The notes under the pieces: model-generated
Database searches by the model: none
What the model was told of the DNA's origin: nothing
The model's input: only the letters and a program-made list of their open reading frames with translations
Translations under genes and position numbers: made by a program
Shown here: in pieces, positions 42,410 through 53,795 of the stretch
Layout of the letters: every line of letters starts with the position of its first letter
Numbering within the stretch: the first letter of the stretch is position 1
From: Muscardinus avellanarius
Lineage: Eukaryota; Chordata; Mammalia; Rodentia; Gliridae
NCBI GenBank assembly: GCA_963383645.1
Contig: OY726572.1
Span: 69,424,856 to 69,488,855 of the forward strand
Direction of reading: 5' to 3'
Length of the DNA: 64,000 nucleotides

Positions 42410-43144
42410 CCACCTGATGCTAACACCCCAGGGGGATTGACCAGCCAAGGAAAGGTTAGTGAATAATACAACAGCTTTACTTACGCAGTGTGTAGTCTTT
42501 ATGGCCCTTGCTTCTAGCGAGCCCTCGATAGACGTGTTAGAGTCAACATTTGGCCATCTACTTGCAACTCCGAGTTTCTTGTTACTTAGATGAGAGAAAG
42601 TATGTATGGGTATGTTTGTGCTAGAAACACCTGGAGATTCAATATTTTGTTTTTTCTTTTTGACCTATGGCGGTCTCATTTGCAATTTCTCAGATTCTAC
42701 ATTGTGTCAAGTGATTATGAATAATAAACTGCAAATAAAGAGCCCTTAAAGATAAAATGATAGAATTAAATCCCACTAAAGTGAAGCAGTTCGGTAGAGA
42801 GCCAGTGGAATGTAGTGTTTGAATAAGTCTCTGGTACCAGGGATTCATAATCGTTTCCGATCTTGGGCTTGTCCATAACTTCTGAGCTTTGTCTCACTGT
42901 GGTCTCCACGTCCACATTTGTCCACTGCGATGGATTCGTTGGCCTTGAAGTTATCTTCTCTGAATGCTGGTTCCACAGGCCACCTAAACCTGTGAGCCCT
43001 CCGGAGCTTTCTTGCATTGTACCTGACTTTCTGATCTACCAAGGCCCACCCCTCCATGTATTCCACAGACATTTATTGGTTTATAATTTGACCAATAAAT
43101 CTTTGCTATCTTGTAAAGTCCTATAGAGCAGAGATCTTGGTTTC

Positions 43145-43145
<1 letters not shown>
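42410..43145. other. Unassigned intron 1 sequence
   Basis: ~730 bp without recognised repeat. Confidence 0.4.
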
Positions 43146-43148
<3 letters not shown>

Positions 43149-43195
<47 letters not shown>

Positions 43196-43612
43196 CCAGG
43201 GATATTCTACCTTTGAGCTACACCTCCAGCCCTTTTAATTAATTAATTAATTATTTATTTTTGCGGTACTGAGGATGGAACCCAGGGGCATTCTACCTCC
43301 GAGCTACACCCTCAGACCTATTTTTTATTCTTTATTTTGAAACGGTCTCACTGAGTTGCAAAGGGCCTCACTAAGTAGCGGAGGCTGCCTGTGAACCGCG
43401 ATCCTCCAGTCTCAGCCTCCCAAATGCTGGGATTACAAGCGTGCACTACCACGCCCGGCTCTATTTATTTTCATTTTGAAACAGGGTCTCACCAAGTTGC
43501 TCAGGGCCTTGCTCAGCTGCTGAGGCTGGTTCTTGAACCTGTGCTCTTCCTGTCTCAGCCTCCCAAGTACTGAGATTATAGTATTCTACCATATGCCTAT
43601 AGTATTCTACCA
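43149..43612 (-). mobile_element. B1-dID SINE with (GT)n tail, split by a SINE
   Basis: (GT)n 43149-43191, dID 43192-43234, B1 43461-43575; the insert lies in the linker. Confidence 0.85.
43261..43460 (-). mobile_element. B1-dID SINE, nested
   Basis: GCGGTACTGAGGATGG to CACCACGCCCGGC. Confidence 0.9.
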
Positions 43613-43619
43613 TATGCCT
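43577..43619. repeat. Perfect tandem duplication, 2 x 21 bp
   Basis: TATAGTATTCTACCATATGCC occurs twice back to back at the end of a B1 half (unit described by ends TATAGTATT and ATATGCC). Confidence 0.9.
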
Positions 43620-43636
43620 AGGTGTAGTACTCCTAG

Positions 43637-43833
43637 GAGGTACTGGGTATTGAACCCAGGGGCATTCTACCTCCAAGCTACACTCTCAGCCTTTTTAAAA
43701 GTTTATTTTGAAACAGTATTGAACTAAGGTCTGAGGGTCTGGCTATATGCAGAGGCTAGCCTTGAAACTGTAATCTTTCTGTTTCAACCTCCCATGTACT
43801 GGGATTACAAGTATGCCCCACCATAACCTGGCT
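43637..43833 (-). mobile_element. B1-dID SINE
   Basis: GGTACTGGGTATTGAACCC, diverged B1 to CACCATAACCTGGC. Confidence 0.9.
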
Positions 43834-43839
43834 GGATTT

Positions 43840-46040
43840 GTAGTATTTTATATAAACAAACTGTTGAAGTTGGAATACTGCTCTCTGGTAGACATAATTT
43901 GATCAGGGCCAATTTCTCACAGAGATCAGATAGGTGGCCTCCAACCATTCCAGTTGGATTTGACCTGTGACATGAGATGGGCCCTTTGGGCCAGCAGGTT
44001 TGACTTTCATCTGAGTGGTCCAGAGTCTAGTCTCAACTGTATGCTCCCTGATGGGCCTCAGTTTCTTGGAGACTCCCTCTGTGGTCCTCACCTCCAGCTC
44101 TTTCCTTCCGGGGAAAGACCTGTCCAGGGCTGTTGCCTGACTCAACCTGCCAGCTGCACCCTTTGAGGTGGAACCTCTCTAAGAATGACCTTTGGCTTTC
44201 TCCATTCTTCATAGTGTTTCAGGTTCCCTTCCCTTTACTGCTGGTTTGGAGGACATTTTGGGCACTTAAAGGGGTGGGTGTTCATCACTTCCCATTTTGG
44301 ATGCTATCTTATTTTATAATCAATATTGTGTTAATTTCTATTTAGGACTCTCCCTGACCCCTTTCCCCCCTAGTTCTGTAGAGTAAGAGCTCATGTCATA
44401 CTGCTGTGTTATAGAAAAACTGAAACTGACCAAAATTGCCCAATGAGGAAGTTCTGATGTTCTCAACATTGCTGAATAGATAACAACTAAAACTACTACC
44501 TTTTTTTTTTTTTTTTTTTTTTCTGGAACACACACACACCCTTGCTGCCGGCAAGCAGGTTTTGTTCCAGCCTGCCTCTGGTTTTCCTTTCTTTTCCCCA
44601 GATAGAGACTTCAAAAGAAGCAGCCCTGTGTGACGTGCCACAGGCACACCACCACGGAGAGAAAAAAGAGCAGTTTGGGGAAATAGGCTGTGCCTTGTTA
44701 ACCCCAAGTGTGACTGAGTTGGGTGGACAAAGGTCCTTGGCCTTTGAGGGTGCCACCTGGCAGAGAAAAATCTAGAAAGAAGAGGAAAAAGGGCAGATGG
44801 AAGGGAAAGTGACGCGAGCTTTATGTCGGGAGCCTCTGTTACGCTCCTGTGTGTGCACAGGGCTCTCCATCCCATTTACAGTATGGAAACTGGGTTTCCC
44901 CGGTTTGGCACACCTGTACAGGAGCTGCAGCTGGACTCACACGCTGGCTTTTCTGGTGCCAACGCCCTCACTTTACCACCACTAGCTACAAAACAAGGAT
45001 TGGCCAGAATGATTCTGCTTTGATAGTTTCCAACAACTTAAATCTCTTCCCAGCAAGTGCAGGGGCTGTCTCTCCAACTCTCGGCACCCTGGATCAACAC
45101 AGGATTATTTCACAGGCGTACGCTTGGTCTGATGTCTTAACTACTGGCTTTCAGAGACCCCAGGTGGGAAAGTGGTCAAGATGAGCTTAGCCGGTGTTGA
45201 GCAGAACAGGACCAATCAATAGCACATACTGTATGGTAGGAACCTGGCCAGGTCAGGGGAGGACATTTGAGCCTCTAGCCACAGGGGTATCTCTCTATTC
45301 TGTTAGTCTGGAATGAATGTTTGGAATTTGTCTCTGATGGAGGAAAAGCTTTCTAACTCCTACCAACAATGGGACTTGGAGAAGCCATGAGCTTCACATG
45401 CTTGGAAGCTCTCAAACCCAGGCCAAATGACTACTTACTGGAGTGACAGGGACAAGAATTGACAAACTCCACTGCTGTGCCTAAGAGTGGATTTTTTTAA
45501 GCCCCCCTCCCCTTGCCAGGTGTCCACATGGCATCTCCTACCTGGCTCTGTCCGCTGGCTGTGAGCCTGGTGCTCCTTCTCTCTAGCTTTACTCTTGGAG
45601 AAATCTGGCAAGATTCTGGAAACTGCATTGCTTCTTCCCCACTCTGGGAAAATCCTTGGTTGCATAGAAGCTGCATCTCATTTCTGACTTCTGCTTCCTT
45701 GGCCTTTGTTCACCAGCACAGCAGGGCTTGCTGAGGTGGACTGGGCTTCAGTGGTGTGTTTTGGAATCTGTGACCTTAGGTGATCATCCCCTCCTTGTGG
45801 CCCTAATAAACCGAGTGGACACATGCATCATCGTGCTCAGGTACCATGGACTCCTGAGTCCACAGAGCTTCCAGGTGAAGGAGGGAGGTTTGGGCCAAGA
45901 TGCTACGCTCATATCTCTCATGGTAGTTCCATATTTTTCTCTCATGTGATGGAGGAAACACCAAGATCCTGGAGCCAAACCACAGGGCGGGCAGGGAGTG
46001 CTCACCCACACCAGGAAGGACTACAGGACAGGCAAGGGTG
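43840..46040. other. Repeat-poor part of HK2 intron 1
   Basis: About 2.2 kb without SINEs, only a poly(T) at 44502-44522. Frames up to 159 residues have no recognised domain. Confidence 0.5.
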
Positions 46041-46044
46041 GGGG

Positions 46045-46140
46045 CCCTGAGGGCCTGGCCCTGGAGCCACAGACCTCTGCTTGAACCCCAGCTCTGCCCC
46101 CTCACTACCAGAGTGACTTGTACAACAGGGGCCAGAAGTT
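46045..46140 (+). mobile_element. MIR fragment
   Basis: CTGCTTGAACCCCAGCTCTGCCCC and AGAGTGACTTG fit MIR. Confidence 0.6.
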
Positions 46141-46147
46141 CTACCAA

Positions 46148-46372
46148 AAGATAATGAAGAGCCAGACGTGGTGGCACACGTTTGTAATCCCAGCATTTGG
46201 GAGGCTGAGACAGGAGGATCATAGGTTCGTGGTCAGCCTCAGCTACTAGTGAAGCCCTTTGCAACTCAGTGAGACCCTGTTTCCAAATAAAGAATAAAAA
46301 ATGGAGCTGAGAGTATAGCTTGGAGGTAGAATGCCCCTGGGTTAAATCACCAGCACCACACACACAAAATAA
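46148..46372 (+). mobile_element. B1-dID SINE
   Basis: GCCAGACGTGGTGGCACACG start, short (CA) tail. Confidence 0.95.
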
Positions 46373-48325
46373 GACAATGGAGCTCAAACCAGTAGAGCCT
46401 TAGGTTGGCACCTGATAGGTTGGAACCACCTAGCAACTGTTATCTATCTTCATTACCATTATTGCTATCTGCCAAATGCTTGAGGGATGGTGATAATCTA
46501 CTGGGCAAAGGGCAACAGGACTTGAGTGAAGGGTGACTGTTAATTTGATCCCTTGAAAGTTAAGGATGGATAATTCATACCTGACCAGATTGTAAGAACA
46601 CAGGGCAGCCAGGCTGCTCCATCCAGACCCAGTGCTGCCCTTTGAGCCATTCACACAGCGGTGGCAACACTACCCGCCTCTGAGCAAGCATGTCGTGAGG
46701 GCAGAATGATGCACCGAGGTGCGGAGCCTCCAGAACAAGCTCTGGCACCAAGCAGGCCCTGAGGAAGAGCTTGCTGTCGGCACCATTGCTCATGAGGGTG
46801 TCCCAGGCATGGCTTGGTGTCAGCCTCTGGTCCCGAGGGGGCCACAGACCTGGCCATTTGGCCATTTGTGCGCCCTAGTATCTGGGACACCGAGGTCATT
46901 TGCCAGGCCCTGGGGAGGCTGAGGCAGCGGATGCAAAGCAAATGAGGATTCAGGAGCTTGGACTGCAACCAGATGGATGGCTGGGTTCTCTCTGATTTAC
47001 ACCAGCAGACTCGTAGTCTAGTCTGAGATAGTTTTTTTTTTTTTTTTAAATATGTGAGCCATTTTGGGAAATTCTCATATGTGAGATTCCAAGCCCCCAA
47101 GAAAAACCCGGTCTCTTTCCAGGCTCAGTGAAGGAGTGGAACAGTGGCCGGGCCGCTCAGCGGGAGGAAATCCCCACGCCCCACTGCGGTCTGCTCTTGC
47201 CCACAGGAGGGTTGCGTCTGTGCTGCGCTCCTTATGTTCTAAGTGCTGGCCATGGTGGAGGGGGCGGCGGATGCACCGTAGACCCTCCTTCATCCCGCGC
47301 ACAGCTGCTTCCAACATTTCACCCCAGACTCTGATCTTTCCAGTTTGGGATCTAGGAAAACTGGTAAGAGGTCAGTGTCGGTCAGGACCTTTGAAGTGAT
47401 CTGAGCGCCCATCTGATCCTCCAGGGGCAGAAACAGCCCCAAAGAGAAGGGTTGGCCCAGTCCCCAAGTGGACTGGACTTAGGGCCAGCCTGGAAGGGAG
47501 AGGTGTCAGTAAGGGGACTTCTTCTTTTCATTTGTCTCAAAGGAGTATATTCTGTTTGCTTTTAGGATTAAACAGTTTTTGCAGATCCTAGGCTGCAGGT
47601 TCAGTTGAAATTTAAGGGGACCGGACAAAAATACTGGAAAATATAAAAGCAATGATATTAATGAACAAATTTGCCTGAGGAAGCTAGTTAGGAAAGTTAA
47701 TGCTCTGGCCTGGACATTGGGCCAGGACAAAAGACAGATAGGCCGCTCTAGTTTCTCGCAGGAGAAACTAGTAGTGGTCGTCTGGGGAATCGTGCTTTTC
47801 AGAGCCCAGGGTGTGGGTGTGATGTTCCTTCTAGTACTTCAGGTTGCTGATGAGGACGGAGGGCCGCATGCGTCAGATCCTGAGGACACAGCTGGGCCCT
47901 GGTCCACGGCTCTTGATTCTCTGTACCCCACTCTCCAGACTCTGTCACAGACACGGCTGCTGAGAACTGTGGAAGTTCATGCACCTCTATAGATATGTTT
48001 CTTTCAGAGTCTTTCTGATTGGTGGAAACTGGGACAATATCCATGGCCGGAGCAGATGAGAGCTTCCAAAAATGACATTTTCTGAGAGGAACTCTTGATG
48101 CTTCTGTTTCTGATGTTGAGCCTGGGAAAAGTTTGTATAAATGTATATTGGAAAGTCAGTCAGTGAAAGAACTAGGGAGAGTTGTCTCCACCTCTGAGCA
48201 CAGGAGGTTGGGTTTTCTTGTATAAAGGGATAAAGGGTGGTTTCTTGTATAAAGGGATAAAGGGTGGGCAAGTAGGCCTGGATCTTCTAGCCAGGGTGCT
48301 TATGGTTGGGATGCTAACACAGAGG
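46373..48325. other. Repeat-poor part of HK2 intron 1
   Basis: Nearly 2 kb without SINEs. Contains the 27-bp duplication below; no exon recognised. Confidence 0.45.
48214..48267. repeat. Perfect tandem duplication, 2 x 27 bp
   Basis: Unit begins TTTCTTGTATAAAGGG and ends AAAGGGTGG; copies 48214-48240 and 48241-48267. Confidence 0.95.
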
Positions 48326-48329
48326 GTCT

Positions 48330-48640
48330 CCAGCTGACAATGGTTCAACGAACAACTTTTCCACTATACAACGGTGGGAAGATGATACGCATTCAGCCAA
48401 AGCCATCCTTTGCACTTTGGTCTTGGCTGGGCGGCGGCAGCCAGTCAGTCAGACAGCTCCCAGTCAGTCATGCAGTCACGAGGGCAAACAACCAGTATCC
48501 TACCACTGTGTCAGTGTGGGTACAATATGATGTTCCCTAGCTTAGGGTTTAAATGCATTTTCAATTTGAGATATTTTCAATTTAGGATGGTTTATCAGGA
48601 AGGGACTTCATCCTCCCTAAGTCGAGGAGCCTCTGTAAAT
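48330..48640 (+). mobile_element. Ancient interspersed repeat, family not named
   Basis: ACTATACAACGGTGGG, GATACGCATTCAG, CACGAGGGCAAACAACC, and CCTAAGTCGAGGAGCCTCTG are landmarks of a familiar old mammalian repeat whose name I cannot recall securely. Confidence 0.55.
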
Positions 48641-48889
48641 ATTTATTTCCAAATTGTGGACGGTGTTGTGAAGTGGAAAGCTTGGGTCCTAAAATGGCAG
48701 GGAGGTGGCTATTATCCTCAGGAAGGTTACAGTAATCTCCAGAGGGAGTGCCCTCCGGGCTGGCGAGAGACCCACAGGGCTTATAGCTGCTGGGCCTTGC
48801 ATGGCCCTGAGACAGCTGAGGGCAGGCTGGGGAACTGCAGTTGGAATAGTGTCTGCACAATGGGCGCACAGACATGCCACATAATTAGG

Positions 48890-48985
48890 TGGGCAGAGGA
48901 CAGATCATGTAAACTGTGGAAGGATTCAATGGGAAACCACTGTAGGTTTTAAGCCAGGGGGTAGCAGAGTCAGGCTAGGGGTTGG
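48890..48985. mobile_element. Ancient dispersed repeat fragment
   Basis: GACAGATCATGTAAACTGTGG and TTTTAAGCCAGGGGG resemble the unassigned old repeat also seen at 22940. Confidence 0.4.
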
Positions 48986-49292
48986 AAAATGGCTGGAAGA
49001 AGTAAGAATAGAGCCAGGGATTATATACATTTCTGTAAGAGGTGCTGGATGCTTGGCCTAGAGTGAGGATATAGGATTGGATGATAGTCATGTGAGGTTC
49101 AGGGGGAACAGAAGAGGGACAGTAATGAACCTCAGTTCCAAGGGTGCTGTCAGGAAGGTATTTGAATTCAGCCTGTCTGAAAAAACTCCCTTTGTCCCAA
49201 ATGGCCTTCCCCCTGGTCTTTACTATTCTGTAGAAATAAAATTAAACCTATATTTATTTTAACTAATTATTATTATTATTTTATTTTATTTT

Positions 49293-49447
49293 ATTTTTTG
49301 TGGTACTAGGGAACATTCTATCTCTGGGCTACATTTCTAGCTCTTTTTCTTTTTTGTTTTGAAACAGTGTCTTTCTAGGTTGTTGAGAGTCTCGATACTT
49401 GCCAAGGCTGCCCTGGAACCGTGGTCCTTCTGTCTCACCTTCCTATT
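49293..49447 (-). mobile_element. B1-dID SINE, diverged
   Basis: GTGGTACTAGGGAACATTC then B1, end truncated. Confidence 0.85.
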
Positions 49448-49479
49448 TTAGTTTTTAGCTTAGAAAAAGACACAATCCT

Positions 49480-49617
49480 AAGTCGGATATGGTGGCACAC
49501 GCTTGTAATCCCCGCATTCGGGAGGCTGAGACTGGAGGGTCGCAGTTTGTAGACAGCCTCAGCTACTTAGTGAAGTCCTTTGCAACTCAGTGAGACCCTG
49601 TTTCAAAATAAAGAATA
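49480..49617 (+). mobile_element. B1 half of a SINE
   Basis: GTCGGATATGGTGGCACACG to AAAATAAAGAATA; its dID half is missing where the next SINE begins. Confidence 0.9.
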
Positions 49618-49838
49618 AGCCGGGCGTGGTGGCACATGCTTGTAATCCCTGTGCTTGGGAGGCTGAGACAGGCGGATCGCACAGGTTCGAAGCCAGCCTC
49701 AGCTACTTAGTGAAGCACTCAGCAACTTAGTGAGACCCTGTTTCCAAATAAAGAATAAAATAGGACTGGGAGTATAGCCCGGTGGTAGAAAGGCCCTGTG
49801 TTCTACCCTTAGTACCACCACCAAAAAAAAAAAAAAAG
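49618..49838 (+). mobile_element. B1-dID SINE
   Basis: AGCCGGGCGTGGTGGC start, intact GGTTCGAAGCC B box, poly(A). Confidence 0.95.
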
Positions 49839-49953
49839 GACAAAATCCTGATAAGCCAATTCCTGTTAATAGTCTTTAAAAACCAGCTTTTGTCCATGAA
49901 AGGTTTTATTCTTTTGAAAAACTGAATAATATTCCACAACATAGACCTATAGT

Positions 49954-49962
49954 ATACACACA

Positions 49963-49996
<34 letters not shown>
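49954..49996. repeat. (CA)n microsatellite
   Basis: Near-perfect run. Confidence 0.95.
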
Positions 49997-49997
<1 letters not shown>

Positions 49998-50018
49998 AAG
50001 TAAATATATATAAATATT

Positions 50019-50234
50019 ACTTTTGTTTTGTTTTGTGTTTGGCACTGGAACCTAGAGGCATTATAACTCCAAACTACACCCCCAGCCCAATTTTTTATTT
50101 CTTTATTTGGAAAGAGGGTTTCACTAGGTTTCCAAGAGCCTTGCTGCATTGCCAAGACTGGCTTTGAGCCTGTGATCCTCTTGTGTCAGCCTCCCAAGTA
50201 CTGGGATTATAAGTGTGCGCCACCCCACCCAGCT
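50019..50234 (-). mobile_element. B1-dID SINE next to HK2 exon 2
   Basis: GGCACTGGAACCTAGAGGC to CACCCCACCCAGC. Its B1 end is only 56 bp from the exon. Confidence 0.95.
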
Positions 50235-50246
50235 TACATATATATA

Positions 50247-50290
50247 TATATTAACCCATAGATTTCTATTCTTGTTTTCTCCTCTTTCAG
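50247..50290 (+). promoter_or_regulatory. HK2 exon 2 branch point, pyrimidine tract and acceptor
   Basis: A branch-like TTAAC at about 50252 is followed by a T/C-rich run ending CTCTTTCAG. A TA repeat and the 5' end of a minus-strand SINE lie immediately upstream, so little unique sequence separates the SINE from the splice signals. Confidence 0.75.
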
Positions 50291-50453
50291 GTTGACCAGT
50301 ATCTCTACCACATGCGTCTCTCTGATGAGACCCTTCTGGAGATCTCCAAGCGGTTCCGTAAGGAGATGGAGAAAGGGCTTGGAGCCACCACCCATCCCAC
50401 CGCTTCGGTGAAGATGCTGCCCACCTTCGTGAGGTCTACCCCGGATGGGACAG
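50291..50453 (+). CDS. HK2: Hexokinase 2, exon 2 (residues 22-75 plus first base of codon 76)
   Basis: The frame opens with V-D-Q directly after the acceptor CTCTTTCAG and runs 163 bp without a stop to the donor ACAG|GTACTG, leaving phase 1. It contains [16 protein letters not shown] (residues 28-43) and [12 protein letters not shown] (63-74), the beginning of the N-terminal hexokinase domain. The glucose- and ATP-binding motifs come from later exons and are not in the window. The 163-bp length is typical of this exon in vertebrate hexokinase genes. Residue 60 is serine (codon TCG), where human and mouse HK2 have alanine in my memory; this is a mild change. A downstream exon should begin with the rest of a Glu codon; I did not find it before 64000. 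Confidence 0.97.
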
Positions 50454-50459
50454 GTACTG
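50451..50459 (+). promoter_or_regulatory. HK2 intron 2 splice donor
   Basis: CAG|GTACTG; weaker than the intron 1 donor because AC replaces AAG at +3 to +5, but the exon side is ideal. Confidence 0.8.
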
Positions 50460-50910
50460 CACCTGGCGGGTGGCTGGCTCCGAGGGTCCCTTGACTGAGG
50501 GGCTCTTTGGTTGTCTTTGCCCAGGGATGTAAAGAACTATGCATCAGTGTTGATTCTTTGCTTTTAATTAGCAGCCACCCCGGGCTAATGTGGGCATGCA
50601 GGGAAGGAAGAGAAGGCTACAGGGTGGGGTGGACAGGAAGACAGGGAAGCCGGTGGCCTTGGCAGTCCCATTGAAGTACCGTTGAGTCAGCCCTCTCTGG
50701 ACACTGCTGACGGTCATTTGTCTCCAGCCCATGTGCTTGGCTCGGTGTGGGATTTGACAGCCCCACAGAGACTGCCCTCCATGGTGATAAAGAACCATGT
50801 AAGCACGCATTGGTGGCCTGGCTGTGGCTATGGCAGCCATGCTGGCCCACTGGTACCCACACCCTAACAGACACTGGAGAAGCAGCAACGTTCAGAGGTC
50901 AAGAAACAAG
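50460..50910. other. Unassigned start of intron 2
   Basis: Nothing recognised. Confidence 0.4.
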
Positions 50911-50914
50911 TTTG

Positions 50915-51130
50915 GAGCCAGGCGTGGTGGCGCAACGCTTGTAATCCCCGCGCTTGGGAGGCTGAGACAGGAGGATCGCACAGGTTCAAAGCCAACCTCA
51001 GCTTCTTAGTGAGGCTCTCAGCAACTTAGTGAGACCTTGTTTCCAAATAAAATATAAAATAGGTCTGGGAGTATAGTCCAGAGGTAGAAAGCCTCTGGGT
51101 TCTACCCCCAGTACCACCAAAAAACAAAAA
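50915..51130 (+). mobile_element. B1-dID SINE
   Basis: AGCCAGGCGTGGTGGCGCAACG start, both halves. Confidence 0.95.
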
Positions 51131-51219
51131 GAGGAAAAAAAAAAAAAGAAACAGTTTGGGTTGTTTAACAGTAAACATTGAGGAAAGTATGAAGAACCAC
51201 AGTGCACACCTGTTAGAAA

Positions 51220-51620
51220 GCCGGGCGTGGTGGCGCAGGCTTGTAATCCCAGTACTTGGGAGGCTGAGATGGGTTCCTGGCCAGCCTCAGATACTTAGTG
51301 AGGCCTCTGCAACTTAGACCCTGTTTCAAAATAAAGACTAAATAACTGGGCGTGGTGGTGCACACTTGTAATCTCCTTGCTTGGGAGGGGGAGACAGGAG
51401 GATCGCATAGGTTCAAAGCCAGCCTTGCTGGCTTAAGAGACCCTGTTTCCAAATAAAAATATAAAAATAGGTCTGGGAGTGTAGCCCGGAGGTAGAAGGG
51501 TTTCCAGGGACCCCAGTAAACCCCCCCCCCAAAAAAAAAAAAGAAAATAAAGAATAAATAATCAGGCTGGAGGTATAGCTTGGAGGTAGAATGTTCCTGG
51601 ATTCAATACCCCCCCCATAC
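51220..51620 (+). mobile_element. B1-dID SINE split by a SINE
   Basis: B1 51220-51345, dID 51562-51620. Confidence 0.88.
51346..51544 (+). mobile_element. B1-dID SINE, young subfamily, nested, with target duplication
   Basis: AAATAAAGACTAAATAA (51329-51345) and AAATAAAGAATAAATAA (51545-51561), 17 bp with one mismatch, made from the linker of the outer SINE. Confidence 0.95.
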
Positions 51621-51626
51621 CTTGTT

Positions 51627-51830
51627 AGAGATGGGTGTGGTGGTACATGCCTATAATTCTAGTACTTGGAAGGCTGAGATAGGAGCAATGCCAGCTTGAG
51701 GCTAGCCTCAGGATATAGCGAGACCCTGTTTCAAAATAAAAAATAAAGAGGACTGGGTGTGCAGCTCAGTGGTAGAGGATCCTGGATTCTACTCCCAGTG
51801 CCCCTTTTCTGAAAAAAAAAAAAAAAAAAA
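51627..51830 (+). mobile_element. B1-dID SINE
   Basis: GATGGGTGTGGTGGTACATGCC start, poly(A) tail. Confidence 0.95.
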
Positions 51831-51839
51831 ATCTGTTAA

Positions 51840-52950
51840 GCTTTCTTTAATTCTGTATCTATTTGGATACAGAATCCCCATGCATGGCGTACCACCCAGC
51901 AAATGATTTTATCATATGAGTGGAGATTAAAGTGAGAAAGGTAGGTGAGGGCTGGACCCCAGAGAGCTTTGCGCCTAAGCCCCCCATCTTTAGTATGGGT
52001 CGGGGAGGCAGTGGAAGTCTCTGAGGGGTGTGCACTGTCTTATGATGTCACATCTTCACAGCAGTGACGTAGAGGGGAGTCGTGGGGCTGTGGCGATGGG
52101 AGAGCAGGCACGTGGCCTGCACACGTGGCCCCGGTGGGTTGTGATGGGCGGGGAGGAGAGGAGATTCCAAAGGGGATGCTGGGAAGGGGAGCCCGGCAGC
52201 CTGATGGCAGCATCGATGGAGAGGTGACGAAACGGTGACGAAACGGAGCTACCAGAGCTGCCACGAGGCTGTTGCTTTTTATTGTTAGATCCAGGTTAGA
52301 GGTGAAGCCCAGGTGAGGCCCTTGAGGGATAAGGGAAGGGGCGTTCCTCACATCCCAAGGACAGGAGAAAGAGCCCAGCGCAGTTGCCAGGGCGGCAGCA
52401 GAGCTGGGAAGCTGAGGCCAGGAACTTGAGGGAGGAGAGGAGGCCAAGAAGGCCGCTGGGCGCGCTGGGCACGGGAGAGGCCCTGTAGGGAAGTCGTGGG
52501 GCTGGGGCTTCACGGGCACAGGGCAGGGCTGTGTGGCCCATGCCTGACCATTTCCTTCACCTTCGTGTCCTTGAGGCTCACAGTCCTGAGAGTCTCTAGG
52601 GACCCCGTTTATCTAACAAGACTTCATGCGGTTCCTAAAATAGGTATATGTTTGCTAAAGCCTTGGGACCTGGCCTGGACCCAGCGCCAAGGGGGTGACC
52701 TTGTTCAAGGTTACTCTGAGCAGCTTTCTCAGCCCTTCAAAGATCCCCTTGAGGCGGGCCCTGGAGACACCCATCTCTGCCCAGTGACCTCTAAAACACA
52801 TTTACTACCTACCTTTCTCTGGAACTGGAGGCCACACCCATTCCTCTTTGACATTCTGATAAATGTACTGGCTCCTGAAGGACAGTCTTTATTTGACCCA
52901 GCCCTAGCACTAAGTAAGTAACCCAAATACTGTCCAATTACCTAGTATGG
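51840..52950. other. Unassigned intron 2 sequence
   Basis: G-rich on the plus strand between 51950 and 52480, possibly an old dispersed repeat. GGTGACGAAAC is duplicated at about 52222-52243. Confidence 0.4.
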
Positions 52951-52954
52951 GGTA

Positions 52955-53200
52955 AGGTCTATCCCGAGCACTTAACATGTGTTAACTCATTTACTTTTCA
53001 TGAAACCTTAGAAGGTAGGTACAAATTCCACCTACATTTTTTAGATGAAGAACCTGAGTCTTGGATGGTCAAATGACTTGGTAAGGTCACAACAGCTAAA
53101 TGAGAGGCCGAACCAGGAATCAAACCTGGATGAGCTAACATGGAGGCGTCAAAGCACGCCTGATGGATTCGTGTGTTTCTGCAGGTCTGGGCCTGAGCAC
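52955..53200 (-). mobile_element. MIR
   Basis: ACTCATTTACTTTTCATGAAACC, TAGATGAAGAACCTGAG, GTCACAACAGCTAAATGAG, AATCAAACCTGG in reverse MIR order. Confidence 0.7.
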
Positions 53201-53319
53201 TCGGCACAGAGCACATGTCAACTAAAAGATTTTGAAATGAGGTCGGTGCTCGTAGTTTAGTCTATATTATAGGCAGGTGAATAATTTTGCTGAGACAAAT
53301 GAATTTTGGGTCAAGTTGT

Positions 53320-53570
53320 CTATATCTCTGCAATTCCATTTCCAACTATATAACCAGAACAAACTTCCATATGGACCCAAGGAGACATGCCAATAATGTT
53401 CATAGCGGGTAGCTTATTGTAGAAGCAGAGTATGGTATATTCACGTCATGGAATACTGGATGGCACATTATATAATGAACAAATGTAAATGCGACGAAAG
53501 AAGAGTACTACTGGTTATACTTCCTAGTAGTCGAATGTAAAAAAAAATTAAATAATTTAATGATATCATT
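53320..53570 (+). mobile_element. L1 fragment (end of ORF2 region)
   Basis: TGCAATTCCATTTCCAACTATATAACC, CAAGGAGACATGCC, GGAATACTGGATGGC follow L1 order. Confidence 0.7.
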
Positions 53571-53601
53571 TAATAATAATAATAATGAAAATAAAAACAA
53601 G

Positions 53602-53784
53602 CAGGACGTGCTGGTGCACACCTGTAATTCCAGTACTTGGGAGGATGAGGAAAAGAGAATTGGCAGGTTCAACTGCAGCCTCAGCAACTTAGCAAGACCT
53701 TGTTTCAAAATTAAAAAAATAGAATAGGGTTAGGGGTGTATGCAGAGGTAGAATACCCCTGGGTTCAATCTTTAGTATCAAAAA
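53602..53784 (+). mobile_element. B1-dID SINE
   Basis: AGCAGGACGTGCTGGTGC start, both halves. Confidence 0.9.
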
Positions 53785-53795
53785 AATAAAAACTT

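Larger units (their letters stand above)
27076..50290 (+). other. HK2: HK2 intron 1 (23,215 bp)
   Basis: Bounded by GTAAGT and CTCTTTCAG in matching phase 0. The first kilobase is CpG island, then mostly unique sequence to about 29400, then alternating unique DNA and B1-dID SINEs. I see no other exon or gene in it. Confidence 0.9.
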
